A program made the position numbers and the translations under genes. The notes under the pieces were generated by a model that saw only the letters and a program-made list of their open reading frames with translations, was not told where the DNA came from and did not search any database. 64,000 nucleotides of DNA from Neodiprion pinetum (lineage: Eukaryota > Arthropoda > Insecta > Hymenoptera > Diprionidae): positions 9,372,283 through 9,436,282 of the forward strand of contig NC_060234.1 of NCBI RefSeq assembly GCF_021155775.2, in the 5' to 3' direction. Positions 41,871 through 59,636 of the stretch are shown piece after piece (position 1 is the stretch's first letter; each line of letters opens with the position of its first letter).

Positions 41871-43686
41871 CGAGAGAGACACCGACACTCACACCGTTAC
41901 ACGTACACCATTACCTACACGCGCCGACGACACCAGGTTAGCCTGCATTCTACAGCCGATCTGCTCCTCCCCTCGCAATACCAACCCTTTCTACCTCACA
42001 CTCCCCGTCACACTACACCCCCCCCACCCCCCGCAATACCGACCCTTCTACCTCACCTCCCCGTCACCCTACATCCCCCCCCCCCCCCTGCCCGCCGCGC
42101 GCGTATCTATGAGTCAGGATTAAGTGACGCTAAGGGCTGAGGCGTGATCAGACCCCGTCAAGTTCTACAACCCTTTTGTACCTTTCATAGTTTAGGTCGA
42201 CTCACCCCCCCGATCGCAACACATGTACCCCCCCCTTCACAAATATACACACCAAGTTTTACCTATTCTATCGGCCCCGACTTTCTCGCCTCGTCTCTAA
42301 TTGTTCCCCCCTTCCACAGTATAAGTGCGGACTCAAAACCCGTCACAAAATTAGCGCCCAACGTGGGGCTTGAGGCATGCTTCCAGTGTGTGGTTCTGCA
42401 CTTGTCTCTCGGCTTATCGGTGCATGCACAGTAGAATATAAAGTAGACTGTGCAATTGCTGACCTTTGCCTCAATACTGAGCTCTTGGTTAATCGAGCTC
42501 TATCATATTCCTCTACTAATTTTTCGTACTGGAATTCAGCAGGTACGCCACCTGTTGCATACTGAGCTATCACTTTAAATTTCTCCATAACTGGCTTCTT
42601 GTTCTACATTATGTATTGCTTTGTTACCTTTGAGACGATTGCAGCCCTCATTGATGCCTCTTTGAGGTTTCTTGTAGCTGAAACCGAAGCACACATAGCA
42701 ATTTCAGAAGATGACATACGCAGATAATGCCCGCTACTCCGACAGCTTTGGTTTATTTTAACAATCACCTCAACCACTTCTTCACCTAGTTCCCTTGCCA
42801 AGTCAGTAATATCATCTCTACTGAATATTGCCCCAGCAAGCGGGGTTGAAAGGATGTGAGGTACTGCTGAATTATAAGCAAACATTGCCAACCTTGAGAA
42901 AGTCTCTGAAGCCTACAACCCTGCCTGTTTCAAGAAAACTACCATGTGCCTAGCAGCTGAGTCCTGCTTGTACTCCGATGTCTACCGTTTATATGTGGCA
43001 ACAAAGAACACATGCTTGACTGAGACTTTTGTGAAAATGAACTTCCACTCTTTATCAGATGTCCCCTTTTCGACTTTTCGCGACTCTGGCCCGACTTCAA
43101 AGATGATTTTGGCGCAGAAATCTATTGCCATTGATGGTAATCCTGGACTCAATGCTTCCATATAGTCAATGCAGTGAGTCTCGAAATCAGCTTGCAACTG
43201 GCTGAAATCAAACTGGTCTGCAGCATGTTTCTTAACAAAATCTTCAGGAGTTATCCCTGAGATTTCGTAAGTCTTCTGAATAAGATGTGCAGCCAATGTC
43301 TCAGGCTTAGAGCCCAAGGCATGATATTCGATCGACATAATTGCAAAGTCCGAAGTTAAACTCGTAAGCACATATCAAAAGTTCGTAAATATGCTTTAGT
43401 TCTGCTTTACCAACCCTAGCGATTGTATGTAGATGACTCAGTAATTGCTGCCAATTATCTTCTGTCTCTTCTACTCTGAATCATATTGGGTCGGGTATTC
43501 TAGAGGAAATAGTGCCTCTAGCAATAACTTCTGCCCTTACTTCGATAACGGGCGGATTGGAGTATGTTCCACAAGGACAGATGTGGAAATGAAAAACGTA
43601 ACTACCTGTTTGACTCTTCTTAAAGCTGCAGACTACCGTATTACCCTTTCTTGTAATCTTATATTCGTATAGATAGTACATCTATG
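41704..43686 (+). repeat. Array unit 22, type F'
   Basis: 1983 bp. Carries GTCAAGTTCTAC near 42158, shared with units 25 and 32. Primer site 42352-42369; pseudogene 42343-43371. Confidence 0.93.
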
Positions 43687-45725
<2,039 letters not shown>

Positions 45726-47693
45726 TGTTGCAGCGTGCTGCGTCGCGTCGACATTTGACACTTAACGACCACGGCCTGCGAAGCAGCAACAAGTAAAAAG
45801 GAGAGAAATTCACGAGAAGCGAAGAGGGCCAGCGAGAGAGAGAGAGAGAGAGAGAAAACGAGAGAGACACCAACACTTACACCGTTACACGTACACCATT
45901 ACCTACACTCGCCGACGACACCAGGTTAGCCTGCATTCTACAGCCGATCTGCTCCTCCCCTCGCAATACCAACCCTTTCTACCTCACACTCCCCGTCCCA
46001 CTACACCCTTGTCCCACTAGACCCCCCCCCCCAACCCCCCGCAATACCGACCCTTTCTACCTCACACTCCCCGTCGCCCTACACACTCCCCCCCCCCCCT
46101 GCCGCGCGCGTATCCATTAGTCAGGATTAAGTGACGCTAAGGGCTGAGGCGTGATCAGACCCCGTTAAAGTCTACAACCCTATTGTACCTTACGTAGTTC
46201 AGGTCGACTCACCCCCCCGATCGCAACACATGTACCCCCCCTTCACAAGTATACACACCAAGTTTTACCAATTCTATCGGCCCCGACCTTCTCGCGCCGT
46301 CTCTAATTGTTCCCTTCTTCCGCAGTATGAGTGCGGACTCAAAACCTGTCACAGAATTGGCGCCCAACGTGGGGCTTAAGGCATGCTTCCAGTGTGTGGT
46401 TTTGCACTTGTCTCTCGGCTTATCGGTGCATGCACAGTAGAATATAAAGTAGACTGTGCAATTGCTGACCTTTGCCTCAATACTGAGCTCTTGGTTGATC
46501 GAGCTCTATCATATTCCTCTACTAATTTTTCGTACTGTAATTCAGCAGGTACGCCACCTGTTGCATACTTAGCTATCACTTCAAATTTCTCCATAACTGG
46601 CTTCTTGTTCTACATTATGTATCGCTTTGTTACCTTTGAGACGATTGCAGCCCTCATTGACGCCTCTTTGAGGTTTCTTGTAGCTGAAACCGAAGCACAC
46701 ATAGCAATTTTAGAAGATGACATACGCAGATAATGCCCGCCACTCTGACTGCTTTGGTTTCCTTTTTACAATAACCTCAATCACTTCTCCACCTAGTTGT
46801 CTTGCCAAGTTCGGAATATCATCTCTACTGGATATTGCCCCAGCAAGCGGGGTTAAAAGGATGTGAGGTACTGCTAAATTATATGCATACATTGCTAACC
46901 TTGAGAAAGTCTCTCAAGCCAACAACCCTGCCTGTTTCAAAGAAACTACCACGTGCCTAGCAGCTAAGTCCTGCTTGTACTCCGATGTTTCCTAATTATA
47001 TGTGGCATTAAAGACAACATGCTTGACTGACACTTTTGTGAAAATGAACTTTCACACTTTATCAGATGTCCCCTTCTCGACTTTTCGCGACTCTGGCCCG
47101 ACTTCAAAGATTATTTTGGCACAGAAATCTATTGCCATTGATAGTAATCCTGGACTCAATGCTTCCATATAGTCAACGCGGTGAGTCTTGAAATCAGCTT
47201 GCAACTGGCTGATATCAAACTGGTCTGCAGCATGTTTCTTAACAAAATCTTCAGGAGTTATCCCTGAAATTTCGTAAGTCTTCTCAATCAGATGTGCAGC
47301 CAATGCCTCAGGCTTGGAGCCCAAGGCATGATATTCGATCGACATAATTGCAAAGTCCGAAGTTGAACTCGTAAGCACATATCAAAAGTTCGTAAATATG
47401 CTTTAGTTCTGCTTCACCAACCCCAGCGATTGTATGTAGATGACTCAGTAATTGCTGCCAATTATCTTCTGTCTCTTCTACTCTGAATCATATTGGGTCG
47501 GGTATTCTAGAGGAAATAGTGCCTCTAGCAATAACTTCTGCCCTTACTTCGATAACGGGCGGATTGGAGTATGTTCCACAAGGACAGATGTGGAAATGAA
47601 AAACGTAACTACCTGTTTGACTCTTCTTAAAGCTGCAGACTACCGTATTACCCTTTCTTGTAATCTTATATTCGTATAGATAGTACATCTATG
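45726..47693 (+). repeat. Array unit 24, type D'
   Basis: 1968 bp. Shares the CACAAGTATAC variant with units 21 and 31. Exact primer site 46358-46375; pseudogene 46376-47378. Confidence 0.93.
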
Positions 47694-47798
47694 TGTTGCA
47701 GCGTGCCGCGATGCGTCGACACTTGACACCTAACGACCACGGCCTGCGAAGCAGCAACAAGTAAATAGGAGAGAAATTCACGAGAAGCGAAGAGGGCG

Positions 47799-47860
<62 letters not shown>

Positions 47861-49674
47861 GAGAGAGACACCGACACTCACACCGTTACACGTACACCAT
47901 TACCTACACGCGCCGACGACACCAGGTTAGCCTGCATTCTACAGCCGATCTGCTCCTCCCCTCGCAATACCAACCCTTTCTACCTCACACTCCCCGTCAC
48001 ACTACACCCCCCCCACCCCCCGCAATACCGACCCTTCTACCTCACCTCCCCGTCACCCTACATCCCCCCCCCCCCCTGCCCGCCGCGCGCGTATCTATGA
48101 GTCAGGATTAAGTGACGCTAAGGGCTGAGGCGTGATCAGACCCCGTCAAGTTCTACAACCCTTTTGTACCTTTCATAGTTTAGGTCGACTCACCCCCCCG
48201 ATCGCAACACATGTACCCCCCCCTTCACAAATATACACACCAAGTTTTACCTATTCTATCGGCCCCGACTTTCTCGCCTCGTCTCTAATTGTTCCCCCCT
48301 TCCACAGTATAAGTGCGGACTCAAAACCCGTCACAAAATTAGCGCCCAACGTGGGGCTTGAGGCATGCTTCCAGTGTGTGGTTCTGCACTTGTCTCTCGG
48401 CTTATCGGTGCATGCACAGTAGAATATAAAGTAGACTGTGCAATTGCTGACCTTTGCCTCAATACTGAGCTCTTGGTTAATCGAGCTCTATCATATTCCT
48501 CTACTAATTTTTCGTACTGGAATTCAGCAGGTACGCCACCTGTTGCATACTGAGCTATCACTTTAAATTTCTCCATAACTGGCTTCTTGTTCTACATTAT
48601 GTATTGCTTTGTTACCTTTGAGACGATTGCAGCCCTCATTGATGCCTCTTTGAGGTTTCTTGTAGCTGAAACCGAAGCACACATAGCAATTTCAGAAGAT
48701 GACATACGCAGATAATGCCCGCTACTCCGACAGCTTTGGTTTATTTTAACAATCACCTCAACCACTTCTTCACCTAGTTCCCTTGCCAAGTCAGTAATAT
48801 CATCTCTACTGAATATTGCCCCAGCAAGCGGGGTTGAAAGGATGTGAGGTACTGCTGAATTATAAGCAAACATTGCCAACCTTGAGAAAGTCTCTGAAGC
48901 CTACAACCCTGCCTGTTTCAAGAAAACTACCATGTGCCTAGCAGCTGAGTCCTGCTTGTACTCCGATGTCTACCGTTTATATGTGGCAACAAAGAACACA
49001 TGCTTGACTGAGACTTTTGTGAAAATGAACTTCCACTCTTTATCAGATGTCCCCTTTTCGACTTTTCGCGACTCTGGCCCGACTTCAAAGATGATTTTGG
49101 CGCAGAAATCTATTGCCATTGATGGTAATCCTGGACTCAATGCTTCCATATAGTCAATGCAGTGAGTCTCGAAATCAGCTTGCAACTGGCTGAAATCAAA
49201 CTGGTCTGCAGCATGTTTCTTAACAAAATCTTCAGGAGTTATCCCTGAGATTTCGTAAGTCTTCTGAATAAGATGTGCAGCCAATGTCTCAGGCTTAGAG
49301 CCCAAGGCATGATATTCGATCGACATAATTGCAAAGTCCGAAGTTAAACTCGTAAGCACATATCAAAAGTTCGTAAATATGCTTTAGTTCTGCTTTACCA
49401 ACCCTAGCGATTGTATGTAGATGACTCAGTAATTGCTGCCAATTATCTTCTGTCTCTTCTACTCTGAATCATATTGGGTCGGGTATTCTAGAGGAAATAG
49501 TGCCTCTAGCAATAACTTCTGCCCTTACTTCGATAACGGGCGGATTGGAGTATGTTCCACAAGGACAGATGTGGAAATGAAAAACGTAACTACCTGTTTG
49601 ACTCTTCTTAAAGCTGCAGACTACCGTATTACCCTTTCTTGTAATCTTATATTCGTATAGATAGTACATCTATG
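47694..49674 (+). repeat. Array unit 25, type F'
   Basis: 1981 bp. Shares GTCAAGTTCTAC with units 22 and 32. Primer site 48340-48357; pseudogene 48331-49359. Confidence 0.93.
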
Positions 49675-51714
<2,040 letters not shown>

Positions 51715-53685
51715 TGTTGCAGCGTGCTGCGTCGCGTCGACATTTGACACTTAACGACCACGGCCTGCGAAGCAGCAACAAGTAAAAAGGAGAGAAATTC
51801 ACGAGAAGCGAAGAGGGCCAGCGAGAGAGAGAGAGAGAGAGAGAAAACGAGAGAGACACCAACACTTACACCGTTACACGTACACCATTACCTACACTCG
51901 CCGACGACACCAGGTTAGCCTGCATTCTACAGCCGATCTGCTCCTCCCCTCGCAATACCAACCCTTTCTACCTCACACTCCCCGTCCCACTACACCCTTG
52001 TCCCACTAGACCCCCCCCCCCAACCCCCCGCAATACCGACCCTTTCTACCTCACACTCCCCGTCGCCCTACACACTCCCCCCCCCCCCTGCCGCGCGCGT
52101 ATCCATTAGTCAGGATTAAGTGACGCTAAGGGCTGAGGCGTGATCAGACCCCGTTAAAGTCTACAACCCTATTGTACCTTACGTAGTTCAGGTCGACTCA
52201 CCCCCCCGATCGCAACACATGTACCCCCCCTTCACAAATATACACACCAAGTTTTACCAATTCTATCGGCCCCGACCTTCTCGCGCCGTCTCTAATTGTT
52301 CCCTTCTTCCGCAGTATGAGTGCGGACTCAAAACCTGTCACAGAATTGGCGCCCAACGTGGGGCTTAAGGCATGCTTCCAGTGTGTGGTTTTGCACTTGT
52401 CTCTCGGCTTATCGGTGCATGCACAGTAGAATATAAAGTAGACTGTGCAATTGCTGACCTTTGCCTCAATACTGAGCTCTTGGTTGATCGAGCTCTATCA
52501 TATTCCTCTACTAATTTTTCGTACTGTAATTCAGCAGGTACGCCACCTGTTGCATACTTAGCTATCACTTCAAATTTCTCCATAACTGGCTTCTTGTTCT
52601 ACATTATGTATCGCTTTGTTACCTTTGAGACGATTGCAGCCCTCATTGACGCCTCTTTGAGGTTTCTTGTAGCTGAAACCGAAGCACACATAGCAATTTT
52701 AGAAGATGACATACGCAGATAATGCCCGCCACTCTGACTGCTTTGGTTTCCTTTTTACAATAACCTCAATCACTTCTCCACCTAGTTGTCTTGCCAAGTT
52801 CGGAATATCATCTCTACTGGATATTGCCCCAGCAAGCGGGGTTAAAAGGATGTGAGGTACTGCTAAATTATATGCATACATTGCTAACCTTGAGAAAGTC
52901 TCTCAAGCCAACAACCCTGCCTGTTTCAAAGAAACTACCACGTGCCTAGCAGCTAAGTCCTGCTTGTACTCCGATGTTTCCTAATTATATGTGGCATTAA
53001 AGACAACATGCTTGACTGACACTTTTGTGAAAATGAACTTTCACACTTTATCAGATGTCCCCTTCTCGACTTTTCGCGACTCTGGCCCGACTTCAAAGAT
53101 TATTTTGGCACAGAAATCTATTGCCATTGATAGTAATCCTGGACTCAATGCTTCCATATAGTCAACGCGGTGAGTCTTGAAATCAGCTTGCAACTGGCTG
53201 ATATCAAACTGGTCTGCAGCATGTTTCTTAACAAAATCTTCAGGAGTTATCCCTGAAATTTCGTAAGTCTTCTCAATCAGATGTGCAGCCAATGCCTCAG
53301 GCTTGGAGCCCAAGGCATGATATTCGATCGACATAATTGCAAAGTCCGAAGTTGAACTCGTAAGCACATATCAAAAGTTCGTAAATATGCTTTAGTTCTG
53401 CTTCACCAACCCCAGCGATTGTATGTAGATGACTCAGTAATTGCTGCCAATTATCTTCTGTCTCTTCTACTCTGAATCATATTGGGTCGGGTATTCTAGA
53501 GGAAATAGTGCCTCTAGCAATAACTTCTTCTGCCCTTACTTCGATAACGGGCGGATTGGAGTATGTTCCACAAGGACAGATGTGGAAATGAAAAACGTAA
53601 CTACCTGTTTGACTCTTCTTAAAGCTGCAGACTACCGTATTACCCTTTCTTGTAATCTTATATTCGTATAGATAGTACATCTATG
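51715..53685 (+). repeat. Array unit 27, type D'
   Basis: 1971 bp. Lacks the CACAAGTATAC variant and keeps the 3-base TTC near 53527, as unit 16 does. Exact primer site 52347-52364; pseudogene 52365-53367. Confidence 0.92.
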
Positions 53686-53790
53686 TGTTGCAGCGTGCCG
53701 CGATGCGTCGACACTTGACACCTAACGACCACGGCCTGCGAAGCAGCAACAAGTAAATAGGAGAGAAATTCACGAGAAGCGAAGAGGGCG

Positions 53791-53850
<60 letters not shown>

Positions 53851-55663
53851 CGAGAGAGACACCGACACTCACACCGTTACACGTACACCATTACCTACAC
53901 GCGCCGACGACACCAGGTTAGCCTGCATTCTACAGCCGATCTGCTCCTCCCCTCGCAATACCAACCCTTTCTACCTCACACTCCCCGTCACACTACACCC
54001 CCCCACCCCCCGCAATACCGACCCTTCTACCTCACCTCCCCGTCACCCTACATCCCCCCCCCCCCCTGCCCGCCGCGCGCGTATCTATGAGTCAGGATTA
54101 AGTGACGCTAAGGGCTGAGGCGTGATCAGACCCCGTCAAAGTCTACAACCCTTTTGTACCTTTCATAGTTTAGGTCGACTCACCCCCCCGATCGCAACAC
54201 ATGTACCCCCCCTTTACAAATATACACACCAAGTTTTACCTATTCTATCGGCCCCGACTTTCTCGCCTCGTCTCTAATTGTTCCCCCCTTCCGCAGTATA
54301 AGTGCGGACTCAAAACCCGTCACAAAATTGGCGCACAACGTGGGGCTTGAGGCATGCTTCCAGTGTGTGGTTCTGCACTTGTCTCTCGGCCTATCGGTGC
54401 ATGCACAGTAGAATATGAAGTAGACTGTGCAATTGCTGACCTTTGCCTCAATACTGAGCTCTTGGTTAATCGAGCTCTATCATATTCCTCTACTAATTTT
54501 TCGTACTGGAATTCAGCAGGTACGCCACCTGTTGCATACTTAGCTATCACTTTGAATTTCTCCATAACTGGCTTCTTGTTCTACATTATGTATGGCTTTG
54601 TTACCTTTGAGACGATTGCAGCCCTCATTGATGCCTCTTTGAGGTTTCTTGTAGCTGAAACCGAAGCACACATAGCAATTTCAGAAGATGACATACGCAG
54701 ATAATGCCCGCTACTCCGACAGCTTTGGTTTATTTTAACAATAACCTCAACCACTTCTTCACCTAGTTCCCTTGCCAAGTCAGGAATATCATCCCTACTG
54801 AATATTGCCCCAGCAAGCGGGGTTGAAAGGATGTGAGGTACTGCTGAATTATAAGCAAACATTGCCAACCTTGAGAAAGTCTCTGAAGCCTACAACCCTG
54901 CCTGTTTCAAAGAAACTACCATGTGCCTAGCAGCTGAGTCCTGCTTGTACTCCGATGTCCACCGTTTATATGTGGCAACAAAGAACACATGCTTGACTGA
55001 GACTTTTGTGAAAATGAACTTCCACTCTTTATCAGATGTCCCCTTTTCGACTTTTCGCGACTCTGGCTCGACTTCAAAGATGATTTTGGCGCAGAAATCT
55101 ATTGCCATTGATGGTAATCCTGGACTCAATGGTTCCATATATTCAATGCAGTGAGTCTCGAAATCAGCTTGCAACTGGCTGAAATCAAACTGGTCTGCAG
55201 CATGTTTCTTAACAAAATCTTCAGGAGTTATCCCTGAGATTTTGTTAGTCTTCTGAATAAGATGTGCAGCCAATGTCTCAGGCTTAGAGCCCAAGGCATG
55301 ATATTCGATCGACATAATTGCAAAGTCCGAAGTTGAACTCGTAAGCACATATCAAAAGTTCGTAAATATGCTTTAGTTCTGCTTCACCAACCCCAGCGAT
55401 TGTATGTAGATGACTCAGTAATTGCTGCCAATTATCTTCTGTCTCTTCTACTCTGAATCATATTGGGTCGGGTATTCTAGAGGAAATAGTGCCTCTAGCA
55501 ATAACTTCTGCCCTTACTTCGATAACGGGCGGATTGGAGTATGTTCCACTAGGACAGATGTGGAAATTAGAAACGTGACTACCTGTTTGACTCTATTTAA
55601 AGCTACGGACTACCGTATTACCCTCTCTTGAAATCTTATATTCGTATAGACAGTACATCTATG
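53686..55663 (+). repeat. Array unit 28, F'-leader/E recombinant
   Basis: 1978 bp. The leader, with long (GA)n and CTGCCCGCC after the poly-C, is F'-type to about 54072. E sequence starts by 54214 (CCTTTACAAAT). Primer site 54329-54346 has the E-type mismatch; pseudogene 54320-55348. Confidence 0.92.
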
Positions 55664-57617
55664 TGTTGCAGCGTGCTGCGTCGCGTCGACATTTGACACT
55701 TAACGACCACGGCCTGCGAAGCAGCAACAAGTAAAAAGGAGAGAAATTCACGAGAAGCGAAGAGGGCCAGCGAGAGAGAGAGAGAGAGAGAGAAAACGAG
55801 AGAGACACCAACACTTACACCGTTACACGTACACCATTACCTACACTCGCCGACGACACCAGGTTAGCCTGCATTCTACAGCCGATCTGCTCCTCCCCTC
55901 GCAATACCAACCCTTTCTACCTCACACTCCCCGTCACACTACACCCCCCCACCCCCCGCAATACCGACCCTTTTACCTCACCTCCCCGTCACCCTACATC
56001 CCCCCCCCCCCCCCCCCCCCTGCCCGCCGCGCGCGTATCTATGAGTCAGGATTAAGTGACGCTAAGGGCTGAGGCGTGATCAGACCCCGTCAAAGTCTAC
56101 AACCCTTTTGTACCTTTCATAGTTTAGGTCGACCCACCCCCCCGATCGCAACACATGTACCCCCCCTTCACAAATATACACACCAAGTTTTACCTATTCT
56201 ATCGGCCCCGACTTTCTCGCCTCGTCTCTAATTGTTCCCCCCTTCCACAGTATAAGTGCGGACTCAAAACCCGTCACAAAATTAGCGCCCAACGTGGGGC
56301 TTGAGGCATGCTTCCAGTGTGTGGTTCTGCACTTGTCTCTCGGCTTATCGGTGCATGCACAGTAGAATATAAAGTAGACTGTGCAATTGCTGACCTTTGC
56401 CTCAATACTGAGCTCTTGGTTAATCGAGCTCTATCATATTCCTCTACTAATTTTTCGTACTGGAATTCAGCAGGTACGCCACCTGTTGCATACTGAGCTA
56501 TCACTTTAAATTTCTCCATAACTGGCTTCTTGTCCTACATTATGTATCGCTTTGTTACCTTTGAGACGATTGCAGCCCTCATTGACGCCTCTTTGAGGTT
56601 TCTTGTAGCTGAAACCGAAGCACACATAGCAATTTCAGAAGATGACATACGCAGATAATGCCCGCTACTCCGACAGCTTTGGTTTATTTTAACAATCACC
56701 TCAACCACTTCTTCACCTAGTTCCCTTGCCAAGTCAGTAATATCATCTCTACTGAATATTGCCCCAGCAAGCGGGGTTGAAAGGATGTGAGGTACTGCTG
56801 AATTATAAGCAAACATTGCCAACCTTGAGAAAGTCTCTGAAGCCTACAACCCTGCCTGTTTCAAGAAAACTACCATGTGCCTAGCAGCTGAGTCCTGCTT
56901 GTACTCCGATGTCTACCGTTTATATGTGGCAACAAAGAACACATGCTTGACTGAGACTTTTGTGAAAATGAACTTCCACTCTTTATCAGATGTCCCCTTT
57001 TCGACTTTTCGCGACTCTGGCCCGACTTCAAAGATGATTTTGGCGCAGAAATCTATTGCCATTGATGGTAATCCTGGACTCAATGCTTCCATATAGTCAA
57101 TGCAGTGAGTCTCGAAATCAGCTTGCAACTGGCTGAAATCAAACTGGTCTGCAGCATGTTTCTTAACAAAATCTTCAGGAGTTATCCCTGAGATTTCGTA
57201 AGTCTTCTGAATAAGATTTGCAGCCAATGTCTCAGGCTTAGAGCCCAAGGCATGATATTCGATCGACATAATTGCAAAGTCCGAAGTTAAACTCGTAAGC
57301 ACATATCAAAAGTTCGTAAATATGCTTTAGTTCTGCTTTACCAACCCTAGCGATTGTATGTAGATGACTCAGTAATTGCTGCCAATTATCTTCTGTCTCT
57401 TCTACTCTGAATCATATTGGGTCGGGTATTCTAGAGGAAATAGTGCCTCTAGCAATAACTTCTGCCCTTACTTCGATAACGGGCGGATTGGAGTATGTTC
57501 CACAAGGACAGATGTGGAAATGAAAAACGTAACTACCTGTTTGACTCTTCTTAAAGCTGCAGACTACCGTATTACCCTTTCTTGTAATCTTATATTCGTA
57601 TAGATAGTACATCTATG
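55664..57617 (+). repeat. Array unit 29, type F
   Basis: 1954 bp, like units 6 and 19. Primer site 56283-56300; pseudogene 56274-57302. Confidence 0.93.
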
Positions 57618-57722
57618 TGTTGCAGCGTGCCGCGATGCGTCGACACTTGACACCTAACGACCACGGCCTGCGAAGCAGCAACAAGTAAATAGGAGAGAAA
57701 TTCACGAGAAGCGAAGAGGGCG

Positions 57723-57808
<86 letters not shown>

Positions 57809-59636
57809 CGAGAGAGACACCGACACTCACACCGTTACACGTACACCATTACCTACACGCGCCGACGACACCAGGTTAGCCTGCATTCTACAGCCGATCT
57901 GCTCCTCCCCTCGCAATACCAACCCTTTCTACCTCACACTCCCCGTCACACTACACCCCCCCCACCCCCCGCAATACCGACCCTTCTACCTCACCTCCCC
58001 GTCACCCTACACCCCCCCCCCCCCCCCCCCCCCCCCCACCCTCCGCGCGCGTATCTATGAGTCAGGATTAAGTGACGCTAAGGGCTGAGGCGTGATCAGA
58101 CCCCGTCAAAGTCTACAACCCTTTTGTACCTTTCATAGTTTAGGTCGACTCACCCCCCCGATCGCAACACATGTACCCCCCCTTCACAAATATACACACC
58201 AAGTTTTACCTATTCTATCGGCCCCGACTTTCTCGCCTCGTCTCTAATTGTTCCCCCCTTCCACAGTATAAGTGCGGACTCAAAACCCGTCACAAAATTA
58301 GCGCCCAACGTGGGGCTTGAGGCATGCTTCCAGTGTGTGGTTCTGCACTTGTCTCTCGGCCTATCGGTGCATGCACAGTAGAATATAAAGTAGACTGTGC
58401 AATTGCTGACCTTTGCCTCAATACTGAGCTCTTGGTTAATCGAGCTCTATCATATTCCTCTACTAATTTTTCGTACTGGAATTCAGCAGGTACGCCACCT
58501 GTTGCATACTTAGCTATCACTTTAAATTTCTCCATAACTGGCTTCTTGTTCTACATTATGTATTGCTTTGTTACCTTTGAGACGATTGCAGCCCTCATTG
58601 ATGCCTCTTTGAGGTTTCTTGTAGCTGAAACCGAAGCACACATAGCAATTTCAGAAGATGACATACGCAGATGATGCCCGCCACTCAGACAGCTTTGGTT
58701 TATTTTAACAATAACCTCAACCACTCCTTCACCTAGTTCCCTTGCCAAGTCAGGAATATCATCTCTACTGAATATTGCCCCAGCAAGCGGGGTTAAAAGG
58801 ATGTAAGGTACTGCTAAATTATATGCATACATTGCTAACCTTGAGAAAGTCTCTCAAGCCAACAACCCTGCCTGTTTCAAAGAAACTACCACGTGCCCAG
58901 CAGCTGAGTCCTGCTTGTACTCCAATGTTTCCTGATTATATGTGGCAACAAAGACAACACGCTTGACTGACACTTTTGTGAAAATGAACTTTCACACTTT
59001 ATCAGATGTCCCCTTCTCGACTTTTCGCGACTCTGGCCCAACTTCAAAGATTATTTTGGCACAGAAATCTATTGCCATTGATAGTAATCCTGGACTCAAT
59101 GCTTCCATATAGTCAATGCGGTGAGTCTTGAAATCAGCTTGCAACTGGCTGATATCAAACTGGTCTGCAGCATGTTTCTTAACAAAATCTTCAGGAGTTA
59201 TCCCTGAAATTACGTAAGTCTTCTCAATCAGATGTGCAGCCAATGCCTCAGGCTTGGAGCCCAAGGCATGATATTCGATCGACGTAATTGCAAAGTCCGA
59301 AGTTGAACTCGTAAGCACGTATCAAAAGTTCGAAAATATGCTTTGGTTCTGCTCTACCAACCGTGGCGATTGTTTGTAGATGACTCAGTGATTGCCGCCA
59401 ATTATCTTCTGTCTCTTCTACCCTGAATCATATTGGGTCGGGTATTCTAGAGGAAATAGTGCCTCTAGCAATAACTTCTTCTGCCCTTACTTCGATAACG
59501 GGCGGATTGAAGTATGTTCCACTAGGACAGATGTGGAAATTAGAAACGTGACTACCTGTTTGACTCTATTTAAAGCTACGGACTACCGTATTACCCTCTC
59601 TTGAAATCTTATATTCGTATAGACAGTACATCTATG
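57618..59636 (+). repeat. Array unit 30, type C
   Basis: 2019 bp, like unit 20 in length. Primer site 58299-58316; pseudogene 58290-59318. Confidence 0.93.
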
